DNA of 64,000 bases from assembly GCA_047600785.1 (NCBI GenBank), contig JASGKH010000002.1, forward strand, positions 1,302,001 through 1,366,000, written 5' to 3'. Each line of letters opens with the position of its first letter. The first letter of the stretch is position 1. This DNA is from Breznakibacter sp047600785. GTDB lineage: Bacteria; Bacteroidota; Bacteroidia; Bacteroidales; Marinilabiliaceae. Of the stretch, positions 43,872 to 52,557 are shown in pieces. The position numbers were made by a program, and so were the translations under genes. The notes below the pieces were generated by a model. That model had not been told where the DNA came from. It did not search any database and saw nothing but the letters and a program-made list of their open reading frames with translations.

Positions 43872-43944
43872 CAAAGGTAGATCGGACGATAAAAGGGAGA
43901 GGGGGTTTACTCCCCTTTTGAAGGCAAACGGATATTGCATCCGT

Positions 43945-44157
43945 TCAGTCGGGCACGCCGACAATAACCTCCGTAGACTTAATAATGGCAAAAGCAGGTT
44001 TGCCTACTTCGAGCTTCAAATCGGCAATGGCGTCCTTCGATATAATCGATACCACTTCGTTCCCGTTGCCCAAATCAATCACGACTTTCGAGGTGATCAA
44101 TCCTTCCTGGATCGATTTCACCGTTCCTTTAAGGTTGTTCCTTGCACTCAGTTTCAT
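43945..44157 (-). CDS. Molbindin (TOBE/Mop domain) protein
   Basis: The 70-residue protein is one complete TOBE/Mop domain: KLSARNNLKGTVKSIQEGLITSKVVIDLGNGNEVV followed by ISKDAIADLKLEVGKPAFAIIKSTEVIVGV. Molbindins form rings that bind several molybdate or tungstate ions inside the cell, for storage or homeostasis. It has no signal peptide and is normal in length. It lies 62 bases after a solute-binding-fold gene in the same direction and is followed by a terminator, so the two probably form a pair. It is the only gene here whose family points to a particular ion. Confidence 0.92.
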   Translation of the reverse strand: MKLSARNNLKGTVKSIQEGLITSKVVIDLGNGNEVVSIISKDAIADLKLEVGKPAFAIIKSTEVIVGVPD

Positions 44158-44219
44158 GTTTATCTCATTTTTGTAGTTCGTTTTGCGAATTTAAATAAAT
44201 AATTGGCTAACATAGCTGT

Positions 44220-45230
44220 TCATTTTGACATTTTATCTCCTAAAAGCGTTGTAAACACTGACAATAACGGTTCTGCTCCTTCGTAATAAACACGCGATAA
44301 TTCCTGCATGTCATCAAACCCATGGTGCTCGATGCCATCTAGCCCGTCGGGTTGGAAATATGCACCCCGTAGTAACAATTGTTTGAATTCCTTACCTGCG
44401 AAAAAATGTAACAGATCACGGCTACGTGCTATTTCCGATTGTTTCACCAAACACATCATCGGGGTTAGCACACTGTCGTTGAGCGGTACTATCTGGACCT
44501 GCTTTTTGGAAGGAATATGAGCGATGGCCGAATAAGGTAAAATGTAAAACGGTGTTTTTTGGGGCGACGATGACCCCATCTCGTCAATAAGCTCAGCAAA
44601 GTGGCGTACTTTCTTAATGTTTCCGGCCAATCCTGACAGCGCCTTCTCCCCCTGGGCCCGGACCAGAGCCAGCAACATAGATAGGTTTCCCGCATGGCCA
44701 TGGCAACCGTGTATCGAGAATTGTTGCCTAAACCCAGGACGTACCAGATCGTGCCAACTTGCAGGCACTTCGGGCGACGGCGAAAACGTGGTATCGTGCA
44801 CCAATCCCCATGAACTAAACCCCAAAAAGCCCACGCCAAACTTTTGCGACGCATCCAACAACTGCCGGGGATATGAAGCGGGATAAAAATCCAACGGCAA
44901 CTGGCCATAGATGCCCGACTCAATATATCGTTGCCTAAAGGGTTTCGAAAACAACAAGTTATAACCCGACGTCACCAATACATCTGGCATGCCATTGCCA
45001 AACGACTGATCCATGGCCTCATCGGTGCATCCCCCCATACCGGGCCAATATAATGGCGGACGTGACGTATCGCGGTTCCACGCTTCCACAAAAGGAATGA
45101 ATAGCTGTTTGAAGGGTGTTTTTAGCGGGCATGGCATGGACACGTGCACGTGCAACGAACCAGCCGGGACAGACAGTGTCCGCAATGGTGCAACAGTCGA
45201 AAAATCGGGCAATGTTGTTTGATTTCCCAT
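44220..45230 (-). CDS. Solute-binding-fold protein without signal peptide, paralog of the one at 30427
   Basis: The 336-residue protein (start MGNQTTLPDFSTVAP, ATG at 45230) lacks a signal peptide and membrane segments. The body aligns by eye with the DUF1858-linked protein at 30427: VSMPCPLKTPFKQLF against AMLPCGLRNPYKEKL, and MPDVLVTSGYNLLFSKPFRQRYIESGIYG against the LPDIMIASDI region. It has two cysteine-containing segments (GCTDEAMD, HGCHGHAGN). Unlike its paralog it has no DUF1858-like head. It is paired with a molbindin gene, which suggests its ligand may be molybdate or tungstate. An upstream ATG at 45350 would add 40 residues of poor quality. Confidence 0.75.
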   Translation of the reverse strand: MGNQTTLPDFSTVAPLRTLSVPAGSLHVHVSMPCPLKTPFKQLFIPFVEAWNRDTSRPPLYWPGMGGCTDEAMDQSFGNGMPDVLVTSGYNLLFSKPFRQRYIESGIYGQLPLDFYPASYPRQLLDASQKFGVGFLGFSSWGLVHDTTFSPSPEVPASWHDLVRPGFRQQFSIHGCHGHAGNLSMLLALVRAQGEKALSGLAGNIKKVRHFAELIDEMGSSSPQKTPFYILPYSAIAHIPSKKQVQIVPLNDSVLTPMMCLVKQSEIARSRDLLHFFAGKEFKQLLLRGAYFQPDGLDGIEHHGFDDMQELSRVYYEGAEPLLSVFTTLLGDKMSK

Positions 45231-45583
45231 ATTCTTGGATTTTGCTGGTGGTTGGCATCTCTGCACAAAACGGTTGCTTCCGTTTTCGTACATGTTCCGT
45301 GCCAACCAACCGCACATCCGCACAACACACTCACTAATAGATAAATACACACAAACTCTTTTCCCAATTGCCTACAAAAAAGTAGATTTCAAAAATAAGG
45401 AACTACAATAAAGTGTCGTGTCAACAGCAAACAGATAAAATAAGGCCTGAGCTCTGGGATGAGATCAGGACCTTGACGCTCAGGTATTTTCTACAGGAAA
45501 CTACTGATTTCTTGCCTTTGTACTCTTTGTTCTTGGTTTTGCAAAACGACCGACAGCTTTTTGGCCGCTTTACAACCTTTTTT

Positions 45584-46249
45584 TCAGAATTTTAAATCAT
45601 ACAACCCTTGTCCGTCCTCAATAAAGGTTTTTACGCTTATATCGGTCATCGGGTGCCGTAAAAGCTGAACGAGCAATTCGGGGCTGACCGTCGCCGAATG
45701 GGAACCGTTCATGCTAACGCGATAAATCTGGTCAACGGTTTTAAAACTGGCAGCCAATACCTTTGTCGGCAGATTATAATCATTCATATTTTTTACGATG
45801 TCACGAACCACCTCAATCCCGTGCGAAGATATATTGTCGAGCCGGTTCACGTAAGGTGCCACATAATCGGCTCCGGCCCTTGCGGCAACCAGGGCCTGCT
45901 GCTGGGTGAAGATGGCCGTGGCCGTCACGTTTATGCCAGCGCTCTTTAGCATGTGGATGGCTTTATAACCTTCGGCCGTCACCGGGATTTTGGCATAAAA
46001 GTTATCTTGCAGATCAAAATAAGCACGGTAAGCCTTTGCTTCACGAAACATGTCATCTGCACCTTCACTGATCATCTGTACGTGGATCATCCCCCCGCCA
46101 ACGGTTTTCTTTACCTGATCGACCGTTAAGGATAGCTTGTTCCCAGAATTTTTCAGAATGGTGGGGTTGGTAGTAATTCCTGCCAGCGGAAAGTAATCGT
46201 ATAATTCCTTTATGGCTGCAATATCAGCCGTATCTGCCAAATAGATCAT
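45584..46249 (-). CDS. Fructose-6-phosphate aldolase / small transaldolase family
   Basis: The 221-residue protein is a class I aldolase of the TalC/Fsa group: MIYLADTADIAAIKEL, GITTNPTILKNSG, the Schiff-base lysine in FYAKIPVTAEGYKAI, NVTATAIFTQQQALVAA and YVAPYVNRLDN. It either cleaves fructose 6-phosphate to dihydroxyacetone and glyceraldehyde 3-phosphate or acts as a short transaldolase; the two activities cannot be told apart by eye. It does not obviously belong with the metal-related genes around it. It may be a stand-alone housekeeping gene inserted in the run. Confidence 0.93.
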   Translation of the reverse strand: MIYLADTADIAAIKELYDYFPLAGITTNPTILKNSGNKLSLTVDQVKKTVGGGMIHVQMISEGADDMFREAKAYRAYFDLQDNFYAKIPVTAEGYKAIHMLKSAGINVTATAIFTQQQALVAARAGADYVAPYVNRLDNISSHGIEVVRDIVKNMNDYNLPTKVLAASFKTVDQIYRVSMNGSHSATVSPELLVQLLRHPMTDISVKTFIEDGQGLYDLKF

Positions 46250-46653
46250 CGTTCAAAGTCATTAAAAATTTAATGCCGCAAAAGTCGCTTTTTTCCGGTA
46301 ATATACCCGATAACTTCTGATAAAGGATGTTAAACATGATTGAATACTTTCCTCTTGCTTAAAGGTAATTCAGGTAAAAGACCAACAGACTGGACCTTTG
46401 GACAGGGAGACAAGAGGTAGAAAAATGCCTATGTCGTTTTGGGGACAGTCTATCGGTCTAATATCCAATCTTTCATAAAAGTGTACACCGATCGAATCTC
46501 CGTGGATCACTTTAAAATTTCATAGCCAAAAAGCATAAATGTCCCCGGAGAAATGGGGGATCGTTCCCCTTACTTATTGTCTTGTGGTTCTATTGGCCCC
46601 TGCCAGGGTAGGAATTAGCCTCTGACAGGATCTTATGCGATTGCTGACGAAAA
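46250..46653. other. Intergenic region between fsa and the 844-residue secreted protein
   Basis: About 400 bases with no open frame of interest. It contains CCTGCCAGGGTAGG and short imperfect hairpins near 46540-46575 and 46600-46640, with no T tract convincing enough to call a terminator. Confidence 0.35.
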
Positions 46654-49188
46654 TCAATAACCCAAACATTTAATTGTTTCGTTACCTGTTTCGCTCATAA
46701 TTTTCACAAGACAAATGCCTTTACTTGGCAAGCTAAAACATTGTAGATCGCCGGTAGCGGTCTTTCTGGCAAGAAGTACCCCGGCAACGGAGTACACCTC
46801 TATCTCTGTCCCAGCCGGCGCCTCCACAAACAAAAGATGATTGTTCGTATAGGCTTTGGCAGCCATTCCTGTTGTTTTACCGATGGCGGTGCTTAAAGCG
46901 AAAACAGCCTCGATCCCAATATCGTCGGAGGCATTGAACGATATTCCGCTCTCTATCGCTTGTCCGTTCAGTGTAAGGCTTCTTAGAGTCCATCCTTCGT
47001 TTGCGACAACGGTAAGCATGAGTGCGGTGCGGCTGCATACGTACGAACCTGTGGCTATTTCCGTCATGCCGTCGGTCAACGCCACAGTACCGCTACCCTC
47101 GGCGGAAACGGCCACCGGTACTTGCCACCAGTAGTTCCCGTATTCGTCAACCTCTTTTTCCTCATCGGCGGGCACATAAAAATCGTAAGCGACAGTCTGT
47201 CCCGAATAGGTGTAGGCCGTGTGCCCTACGGTCACCACCACCGTGGTGCTTGCCGATACAGGCAGCCACAAATACAGCATCCCCTCGGCATCGGTGTAAA
47301 CGCCGGAGCTGTTCCATACTTGCCCGTTGACCGTAATGCCGTCCACCGGTATCGGTTCCGATATGTGAGGGATTTTGTACATGGAGCGGTACACATTGGC
47401 GTCACCGTTAGTGGGTCGACCGATCCCGGTTATTTTGAAGTCGCCGTTCAGGTTCTGCATATTGACTGTTCCTCCGGTAATAATGGTCCCGCTCTGTATC
47501 AAGGATGTTTCAAGATGCCCCTGCGAACCATTGGTGACTTTGCCAAACACTGTCCCTCCCGTAATGGTAATGTTTTTGGGAAGAAGATAGTTGACCGTAT
47601 TGAGCGGATTGCCCGAATGCAACAGTACCCTGCCGCCCGAAATGAACAAGTCGCTATTGACGCTGCCTCCTATCACATAGGCATTGGCATAAGCCGTGGC
47701 TGTGACCTGCCCTCCATTAATGTAAACATGGCTGCAATCAGCTGTGCCCGCAGAAGTACTGGTAGTGCCTATGGCCGCGACATTGGTCGCAGTGGTAGTG
47801 GCTGTAATGGTCCCTTCTTCGATGGTCAGGTTTGCAAAATCGGCATTGACGGCCGAACCAATGCCCGGTGCACCGCTGCTTTCAGCATAAAGGATCCCCT
47901 TGCCGGCGATGGTCAGCATCCCCGCCATCTGTTTTTTTTGCAAAGCGGCATAAGTCGTCCCGCATTTAAGGGTATTTTCGGTTCCCTCAGCCAGTAGCAG
48001 TGTCAAATTCTTACCGCTATTGAGGTTGAATGGGCAATTGGCCGATAGTTGAATGTCCACTCCGTTAAGCACGACTTGGTATCTGTCGGTAAACACCGTC
48101 ACTGAGTGTTGGATGGTGGTGCCCGTTAAGGTCAGGGTTTCACCGTCATAAGTGTAGAGCTGGGAACCTATTTGATAGCCATCGTCGGTAATCAATATGG
48201 TTCCCATGGACACATCTATAGCCCCGTCGCCTTGAATTGCCGGCAAAGATGCCGTCACGCCTGCCCCATCGACAGTCGCAACGTATTCCGTCCCGTTCGA
48301 TATAAAGCCATACTCGCCGTTGGGCAGATACAAGTAATAATTATCGTCGTCAGGATGGACATAGGTAAAGGTGTAATATTCCGTTTGTTCTGTGCTTTTA
48401 TCCGTCACAGCAATGGTTTGGGTGCCGTGACGCGGTACGGTGACGCAATACACGCTTTCATCGTTGGTATTGACCGCCGATACCGTTTGTCCGCTCAGTT
48501 TCACCGATGCCTTCCCGATCACCACTTTATCGGCCATCAGCGTTCCATTGGCCGTAAACACACAATCGTCGTTAATGGTGATACTTTTCCATTGATAATT
48601 TGCATTAAAGGCACCAATGGCCCTTTGGGTAGAGGACAATACATCAATTTCAAGATATTTAATATTGATTGTTAACGATGTGGATTTTAAATTGACAGAT
48701 GTAGATAGTGCACCAATGGCGCCATAGGAGGCAAACTCTGAAGTAATCAGTGTGAGCTTGTTACCGTTAATAGTAAATGACGATGGTGCCGTAGACATGT
48801 TTATATTGGGATTGTTATAGCCCGACACACTACTCGACTCCGCAGTGTTCGCAAACGTGGAACTTCCATAAAAATTAACCGTCTGAGCTGTTGTTGACTG
48901 AAACGTCATCGAAGATGAACCCTTCGCGATATCCACATCGTAAAGCAACAGGTTATGATCTACAGAGCCTGATCTAACGGTAATTCCGGCACTGGCCGTG
49001 GCCGAGGTATATACATGATTTGTATAAGCCTGTTGCGTACCCGAGGTACTTCCCCGTGTATAATATGTATCGAAATAGAATAACGTTCCCGTTCCATCGG
49101 CCAGATCAACAGCATTGTCGGGTCTTTGTCCTGTTGCATGGGATAATGAAAGCATGCATAAAAGCGTGGCAAAAGTAAATGTCTTCAT
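46654..49188 (-). CDS. Large secreted protein with carbohydrate-binding-type repeats and T9SS-like C-terminus
   Basis: The 844-residue protein has a signal peptide (MKTFTFATLLCMLSLSHATG). The middle (about 300-640) has right-handed-helix-like repeats of G-x-x-T and INGG type, such as ILITDDGYQIG, LTLLLAEGTENTLKCG and VYINGGQVTATAYANAYVIGG, resembling Cthe_2159-type carbohydrate-binding domains. The last 70 residues (LLFVEAPAGTEIEVYSVAGVLLARK ... GICLVKIMSE) look like a type IX secretion sorting domain, so it should be exported to the cell surface. The exact ligand is unknown. It lies upstream of fsa and downstream of an HmuY-like lipoprotein on the same strand, with wide gaps. Confidence 0.8.
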   Translation of the reverse strand: MKTFTFATLLCMLSLSHATGQRPDNAVDLADGTGTLFYFDTYYTRGSTSGTQQAYTNHVYTSATASAGITVRSGSVDHNLLLYDVDIAKGSSSMTFQSTTAQTVNFYGSSTFANTAESSSVSGYNNPNINMSTAPSSFTINGNKLTLITSEFASYGAIGALSTSVNLKSTSLTINIKYLEIDVLSSTQRAIGAFNANYQWKSITINDDCVFTANGTLMADKVVIGKASVKLSGQTVSAVNTNDESVYCVTVPRHGTQTIAVTDKSTEQTEYYTFTYVHPDDDNYYLYLPNGEYGFISNGTEYVATVDGAGVTASLPAIQGDGAIDVSMGTILITDDGYQIGSQLYTYDGETLTLTGTTIQHSVTVFTDRYQVVLNGVDIQLSANCPFNLNSGKNLTLLLAEGTENTLKCGTTYAALQKKQMAGMLTIAGKGILYAESSGAPGIGSAVNADFANLTIEEGTITATTTATNVAAIGTTSTSAGTADCSHVYINGGQVTATAYANAYVIGGSVNSDLFISGGRVLLHSGNPLNTVNYLLPKNITITGGTVFGKVTNGSQGHLETSLIQSGTIITGGTVNMQNLNGDFKITGIGRPTNGDANVYRSMYKIPHISEPIPVDGITVNGQVWNSSGVYTDAEGMLYLWLPVSASTTVVVTVGHTAYTYSGQTVAYDFYVPADEEKEVDEYGNYWWQVPVAVSAEGSGTVALTDGMTEIATGSYVCSRTALMLTVVANEGWTLRSLTLNGQAIESGISFNASDDIGIEAVFALSTAIGKTTGMAAKAYTNNHLLFVEAPAGTEIEVYSVAGVLLARKTATGDLQCFSLPSKGICLVKIMSETGNETIKCLGY

Positions 49189-49402
49189 TGTGTTGGCATT
49201 TGAAGGAACTTGGGCAATACCCAGTCCTTTCTTTCAAATGAAATAAATTATCAGGTGTAACAATTTCCCAGCGAATTGCTTTCATCCGCCGGGAACAACG
49301 TAAGGATGACTAAAGAGAAAGCAATATGGTAAAGCTTTGCTGTCAAACCGCAATATGCCAAAGCATGGGGCACCCCTGTTTGCCCCATTCCATTCGTATT
49401 GC

Positions 49403-50158
49403 TCAATTAAGCTTTTTGTACAAAATGGTCATGTACTTTTTGTCGGTAGCGGGTACGCCCGTATCGCCTGTGCCGTTCTGAAAACGAGAAACCATAAAAG
49501 CATAATAGGAATAAACAGGGTCGCCATCTTCATTTTCATCCCCGGAATCAATACTTATTACATAGACGGGCTGGCTATCGGAAGCCAATCCCTGAAACGT
49601 GTTGCCGATCAGGAACCCGGGGTAATAGGTTGTTTTCACATAGCCACGAATCAAACGACCCGCCCCATACCTGTAAGGCGAACCGGAAGGCAACGGAAGT
49701 GTCGCCGGGGAATCGCTGACGAATGCCCCAGTGATGCTGTCGACCGTGAACACATTGAACGCGGCAACCCCGGAGTAAGCCGTCTTATACCCGGTCACCC
49801 CATCACCCAAAAAGATGGCAGGGCACCCCGTTCCCGTGGTATCGGAAGTGGACGAAAAAACCTTTTCGTTGTAGAAATACAATTGGTACCCCAAGGTGGA
49901 ATCACCGGTTGAAATTGACGAGGTTAAGCCCGTACTGGTGTCATCGGTCAATTTGACGCCGTACATGCGGAACGCCCCGATAGCCGACCCGCTGGGATCG
50001 CGGGTGAGCATCAGTGAATCGGCCTGGCCTGTTACCAACGATTTCAGTTGGGCCGACGGAATCTCAAATTCGGCGGTTTCTTGCTTGGCGCAGGCATTCA
50101 GGCCTGCCAAAAGGGCAACTACATACAGCAGTTTAGCCCATTTCTTTGAATTCTTCAT
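49403..50158 (-). CDS. HmuY-like lipoprotein (first copy)
   Basis: The 251-residue protein (start MKNSKKWAKLLYVVALLAG, ATG at 50158) is a lipoprotein with cleavage before Cys23 (GLNAC-AKQE). The C-terminal part, PVYSYYAFMVSRFQNGTG then KKYMTILYKKL, matches the end of HmuY-family haemophores (a Y-A-x-x-x-V-x-x-[FY] strand followed by a last beta-strand). P. gingivalis HmuY binds haem for a TonB receptor; other members bind other tetrapyrroles or have no known ligand. The paralog at 51686 is on the same strand two genes upstream. The family call is from short motifs and is moderate. Confidence 0.65.
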   Translation of the reverse strand: MKNSKKWAKLLYVVALLAGLNACAKQETAEFEIPSAQLKSLVTGQADSLMLTRDPSGSAIGAFRMYGVKLTDDTSTGLTSSISTGDSTLGYQLYFYNEKVFSSTSDTTGTGCPAIFLGDGVTGYKTAYSGVAAFNVFTVDSITGAFVSDSPATLPLPSGSPYRYGAGRLIRGYVKTTYYPGFLIGNTFQGLASDSQPVYVISIDSGDENEDGDPVYSYYAFMVSRFQNGTGDTGVPATDKKYMTILYKKLN

Positions 50159-50280
50159 GTTTGAAAATCTAAGGTTAATATCAACAAAGATTGCTAGTGG
50201 CGCCACCCAGAAGGTTGCAAGTCCCCGGCCGTGGGCCACAGGGGCGGGATATGGACAAACCTTTGGACAACGCTGTTTTT

Positions 50281-51393
50281 TTATTGGATAATGAACTTGG
50301 CCACATTGGCGCCTGCCTGGAAAATGTATATGCCCGAAGACAATCCGTCCAAAGGGATGCATGCGGCTTGCGCCTCCAATATCCCCGTAAGGCGTACTTT
50401 GCCATCGAGCGAAATAACTTTGTATGCTCCCGCAAGCCCTTTTGTCACAAGGGTATGTGCTTGCCTGTCCACCCAAACGCCCGGCTTCAGGGTTGGAGCA
50501 GCGACCGAGGTAGACGTGCCGGCCTCTTTCACGCAGCGGATGCAAAACAGATTGGCTTGGTGGTTACGGCTGGTCCCCATTTGGTGGGTGTCGTGGGCAA
50601 AAGTAATGTAACGTCGTCCCTGCCCGCTGCCATCGGCATGCACGTAGTTGGTGGTCCAAAAGTAGGCACCCGTCCCGAACAAGGCTACCGACGTGCTCAA
50701 CGTGCCCGAAGGCTTGATGTCCATCCCCGTTTGGTTGCACTTTGTCGCCAATGCAGGGGCCAACGGCCATAACACCCCGTTGTCGCTTTTCAGGTAACGT
50801 GCGGCATTGGTGGCCGCAATGGCCTGGTAAGTGGTTTCTGTACCTCCGGTGGGAGTAGGCGTCTCGATGTTCTCGTACACAATGTTGCTTTCGCCCGCAA
50901 TGGCCCGTGCCAGGTTAAACCACGCGGCGGTGTCGGGCATGGTCCATCCCGAAGGACAAGCCCCGCCATTGGCGGTGTTCATGCCTACCGGCCATGAATA
51001 GAGCAGACCATATATTCCGGCATTGACGGGATCCATATTGGGATACCCCCACCGGCCTGCCCCTGCCCAGTAACTCCAGTCGTTTTCGGGATCGGCGGCA
51101 TCGATAAACCCAGTAAACTCCATGATCGACGAACCGTCGTTGTAGTGTTTGGTGCGAAGGTTCTCGGCCATCCACCAATAACTCCCTATTTTGAGCGTTT
51201 TATAATTATTGCCGTCGACATCGCCCACGGTCGACTCTTCGATGGTCGAAAAATCGAGCACCTGTGCGGCCAAGCGGTATTGGAACATACTCCCCAACGC
51301 AACAACCAAGACGATTGTGCAGATGGTCGATGGCAACATTCCGTCAGAAACAGTGTCTGTTTTCCGGCAAACATGGTGTAACAGTGTTTTCAT
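50281..51393 (-). CDS. FISUMP-domain secreted protein with T9SS-like C-terminus
   Basis: The 370-residue protein (start MKTLLHHVCRKTDTV) has a hydrophobic N-terminal segment, then a Fibrobacter-succinogenes-major-paralogous domain: VGDVDGNNYKTLKIGSYWWMAENLRTKHY, LYSWPVGMN, CPSGWTMPDTAAWFNL, AYFWTTNYVH and LFCIRCVKE. The last 60 residues (YKVISLDGKVRLTGILEAQ ... SGIYIFQAGANVAKFII) resemble a T9SS type A sorting domain. The domain's function is unknown. It lies between two HmuY-like lipoproteins in the same direction and is likely part of that surface set. Confidence 0.87.
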   Translation of the reverse strand: MKTLLHHVCRKTDTVSDGMLPSTICTIVLVVALGSMFQYRLAAQVLDFSTIEESTVGDVDGNNYKTLKIGSYWWMAENLRTKHYNDGSSIMEFTGFIDAADPENDWSYWAGAGRWGYPNMDPVNAGIYGLLYSWPVGMNTANGGACPSGWTMPDTAAWFNLARAIAGESNIVYENIETPTPTGGTETTYQAIAATNAARYLKSDNGVLWPLAPALATKCNQTGMDIKPSGTLSTSVALFGTGAYFWTTNYVHADGSGQGRRYITFAHDTHQMGTSRNHQANLFCIRCVKEAGTSTSVAAPTLKPGVWVDRQAHTLVTKGLAGAYKVISLDGKVRLTGILEAQAACIPLDGLSSGIYIFQAGANVAKFIIQ

Positions 51394-51404
51394 ATGAACC
51401 ACAT

Positions 51405-51689
51405 TTATTGATAAATTGAAATTGTCCTAACAACGAGAATACCCTTTTGATCCTTCCCATCCAGGAGCGTAGCGGCTGGATTCCCTTCTTCCCAAGGGAT
51501 CCGGGAAACTTGTTGGGCAGAAATGGACTCCCAGAACCATAAGCCGCTTTGGGCCGATCGGTACCGCTCGTTTTCCCACAGCTTTAAAGATTTTAAACGC
51601 CGAAGGTTTTTTTCAGCGGTACGGTGTACCACTGTGAACCGCAAGGGTAGCCATTGGCCGTCCGTCAACACACCTTCACTTCTTTTCAT
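51405..51689 (-). CDS. Small protein coupled to an HmuY-like lipoprotein
   Basis: I do not recognise this 94-residue product. It starts MKRSEGVLTDGQWLPLRFT, is tryptophan- and arginine-rich, and has no signal peptide or membrane helix. Its ATG overlaps the stop codon of the upstream lipoprotein gene (ATGA at 51686-51689), which is why I accept it as a real gene. It ends 12 bases before the next gene's start. Confidence 0.55.
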   Translation of the reverse strand: MKRSEGVLTDGQWLPLRFTVVHRTAEKNLRRLKSLKLWENERYRSAQSGLWFWESISAQQVSRIPWEEGNPAATLLDGKDQKGILVVRTISIYQ

Positions 51690-52525
51690 TTTCCAATAGC
51701 CTGCCAGATCAGTGTCAGCTTTTGTGTATCGGCACCTGTACCCTTGAAACGCGTAACCATAAACTTGGCATAAAATCCTTCCCGGGTGCGTACCAAAAAC
51801 ACAGGCTGGTAATTGATCTGGCCTTCGTCGTCCACATCGGGTACCGTGAATACCCCCCCGACGTTGGGCCTGAACTTGTTGCCAATGGACAATGCAGGAT
51901 AGATGTCTGCGACCGAAGCCGTCAGCATCACCGTGCCGTTGACGGTCGAGGTATTCAACTCCGTGCGCAATGACGGCAAATCGATGAGCGGATCGGCAGT
52001 AAGCAATGCAAGTCGCACCGGGGTAATACTGTCGGCCGTAAAACCGTTGAAAGAATCGATGCCAAACCCTATCATGGCAGCTTTGGCCGATTTGGAATCG
52101 TCAGTGGGGTGCGTGTACATAAAAATGACCGGGTAGCCCGTGCCATTGTAATCACCTGCATAATTTTGCGAGTAAGCAAATTCGTTGAAGAACAGCAGAT
52201 CATACTCAAAATTGACCGAATCGGCCAGTTCTTCGGAATACTTTTTCAAAACAATACCCGTCTCGTAAGGTGCATTGGGGTGGTATGACGGTAAGCGGGT
52301 GGACATGTACATGCTATCGTGCCCCGAATTGCCGACATGGTAAATATCCATGCCAAAGCCGTTTCGCACCACCGGCGGATGGCGTTCCACCTTATACTCT
52401 TTCAGGGCATAAATGTCGTCGGAATAAACGGTTGCGGGTTTGTCGCCATTATCTTGCTGACAGGCCCAAAGGGTCAATATCAATCCGGCGATCACCACAA
52501 AAATTCCAGATCTCAGGGGATTCAT
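51686..52525 (-). CDS. HmuY-like lipoprotein (second copy)
   Basis: This lipoprotein (MNPLRSGIFVVIAGLILTLWAC; an ATG four codons upstream at 52537 is equally possible) is cleaved before the Cys of LWAC-QQDNGD. It carries an HmuY-type body: FEYDLLFFNEFAYSQNYAGD, MIGFGIDSFNGFTADSITP, and the C-terminal PVFLVRTREGFYAKFMVTRF then LTLIWQAI. It is clearly related to the lipoprotein at 49403, though with different surface segments. It probably captures a haem-like or other chelate at the cell surface. The start is 33 bases from the broken binding-protein gene upstream. Confidence 0.72.
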   Translation of the reverse strand: MNPLRSGIFVVIAGLILTLWACQQDNGDKPATVYSDDIYALKEYKVERHPPVVRNGFGMDIYHVGNSGHDSMYMSTRLPSYHPNAPYETGIVLKKYSEELADSVNFEYDLLFFNEFAYSQNYAGDYNGTGYPVIFMYTHPTDDSKSAKAAMIGFGIDSFNGFTADSITPVRLALLTADPLIDLPSLRTELNTSTVNGTVMLTASVADIYPALSIGNKFRPNVGGVFTVPDVDDEGQINYQPVFLVRTREGFYAKFMVTRFKGTGADTQKLTLIWQAIGK

Positions 52526-52557
52526 TTGGTATATCATGTATCGTCTTTAATGGTTTG

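Noticed and set aside
43523..43944. Molybdenum-cofactor riboswitch near the molbindin gene
   Set aside because: I could not trace the conserved stems by eye; only a terminator hairpin is clear.
45413..45595. Short plus-strand open frame between the binding-fold protein and fsa
   Set aside because: Sixty codons with no family resemblance; it runs into the fsa 3' end and lies opposite an otherwise uniform gene direction.
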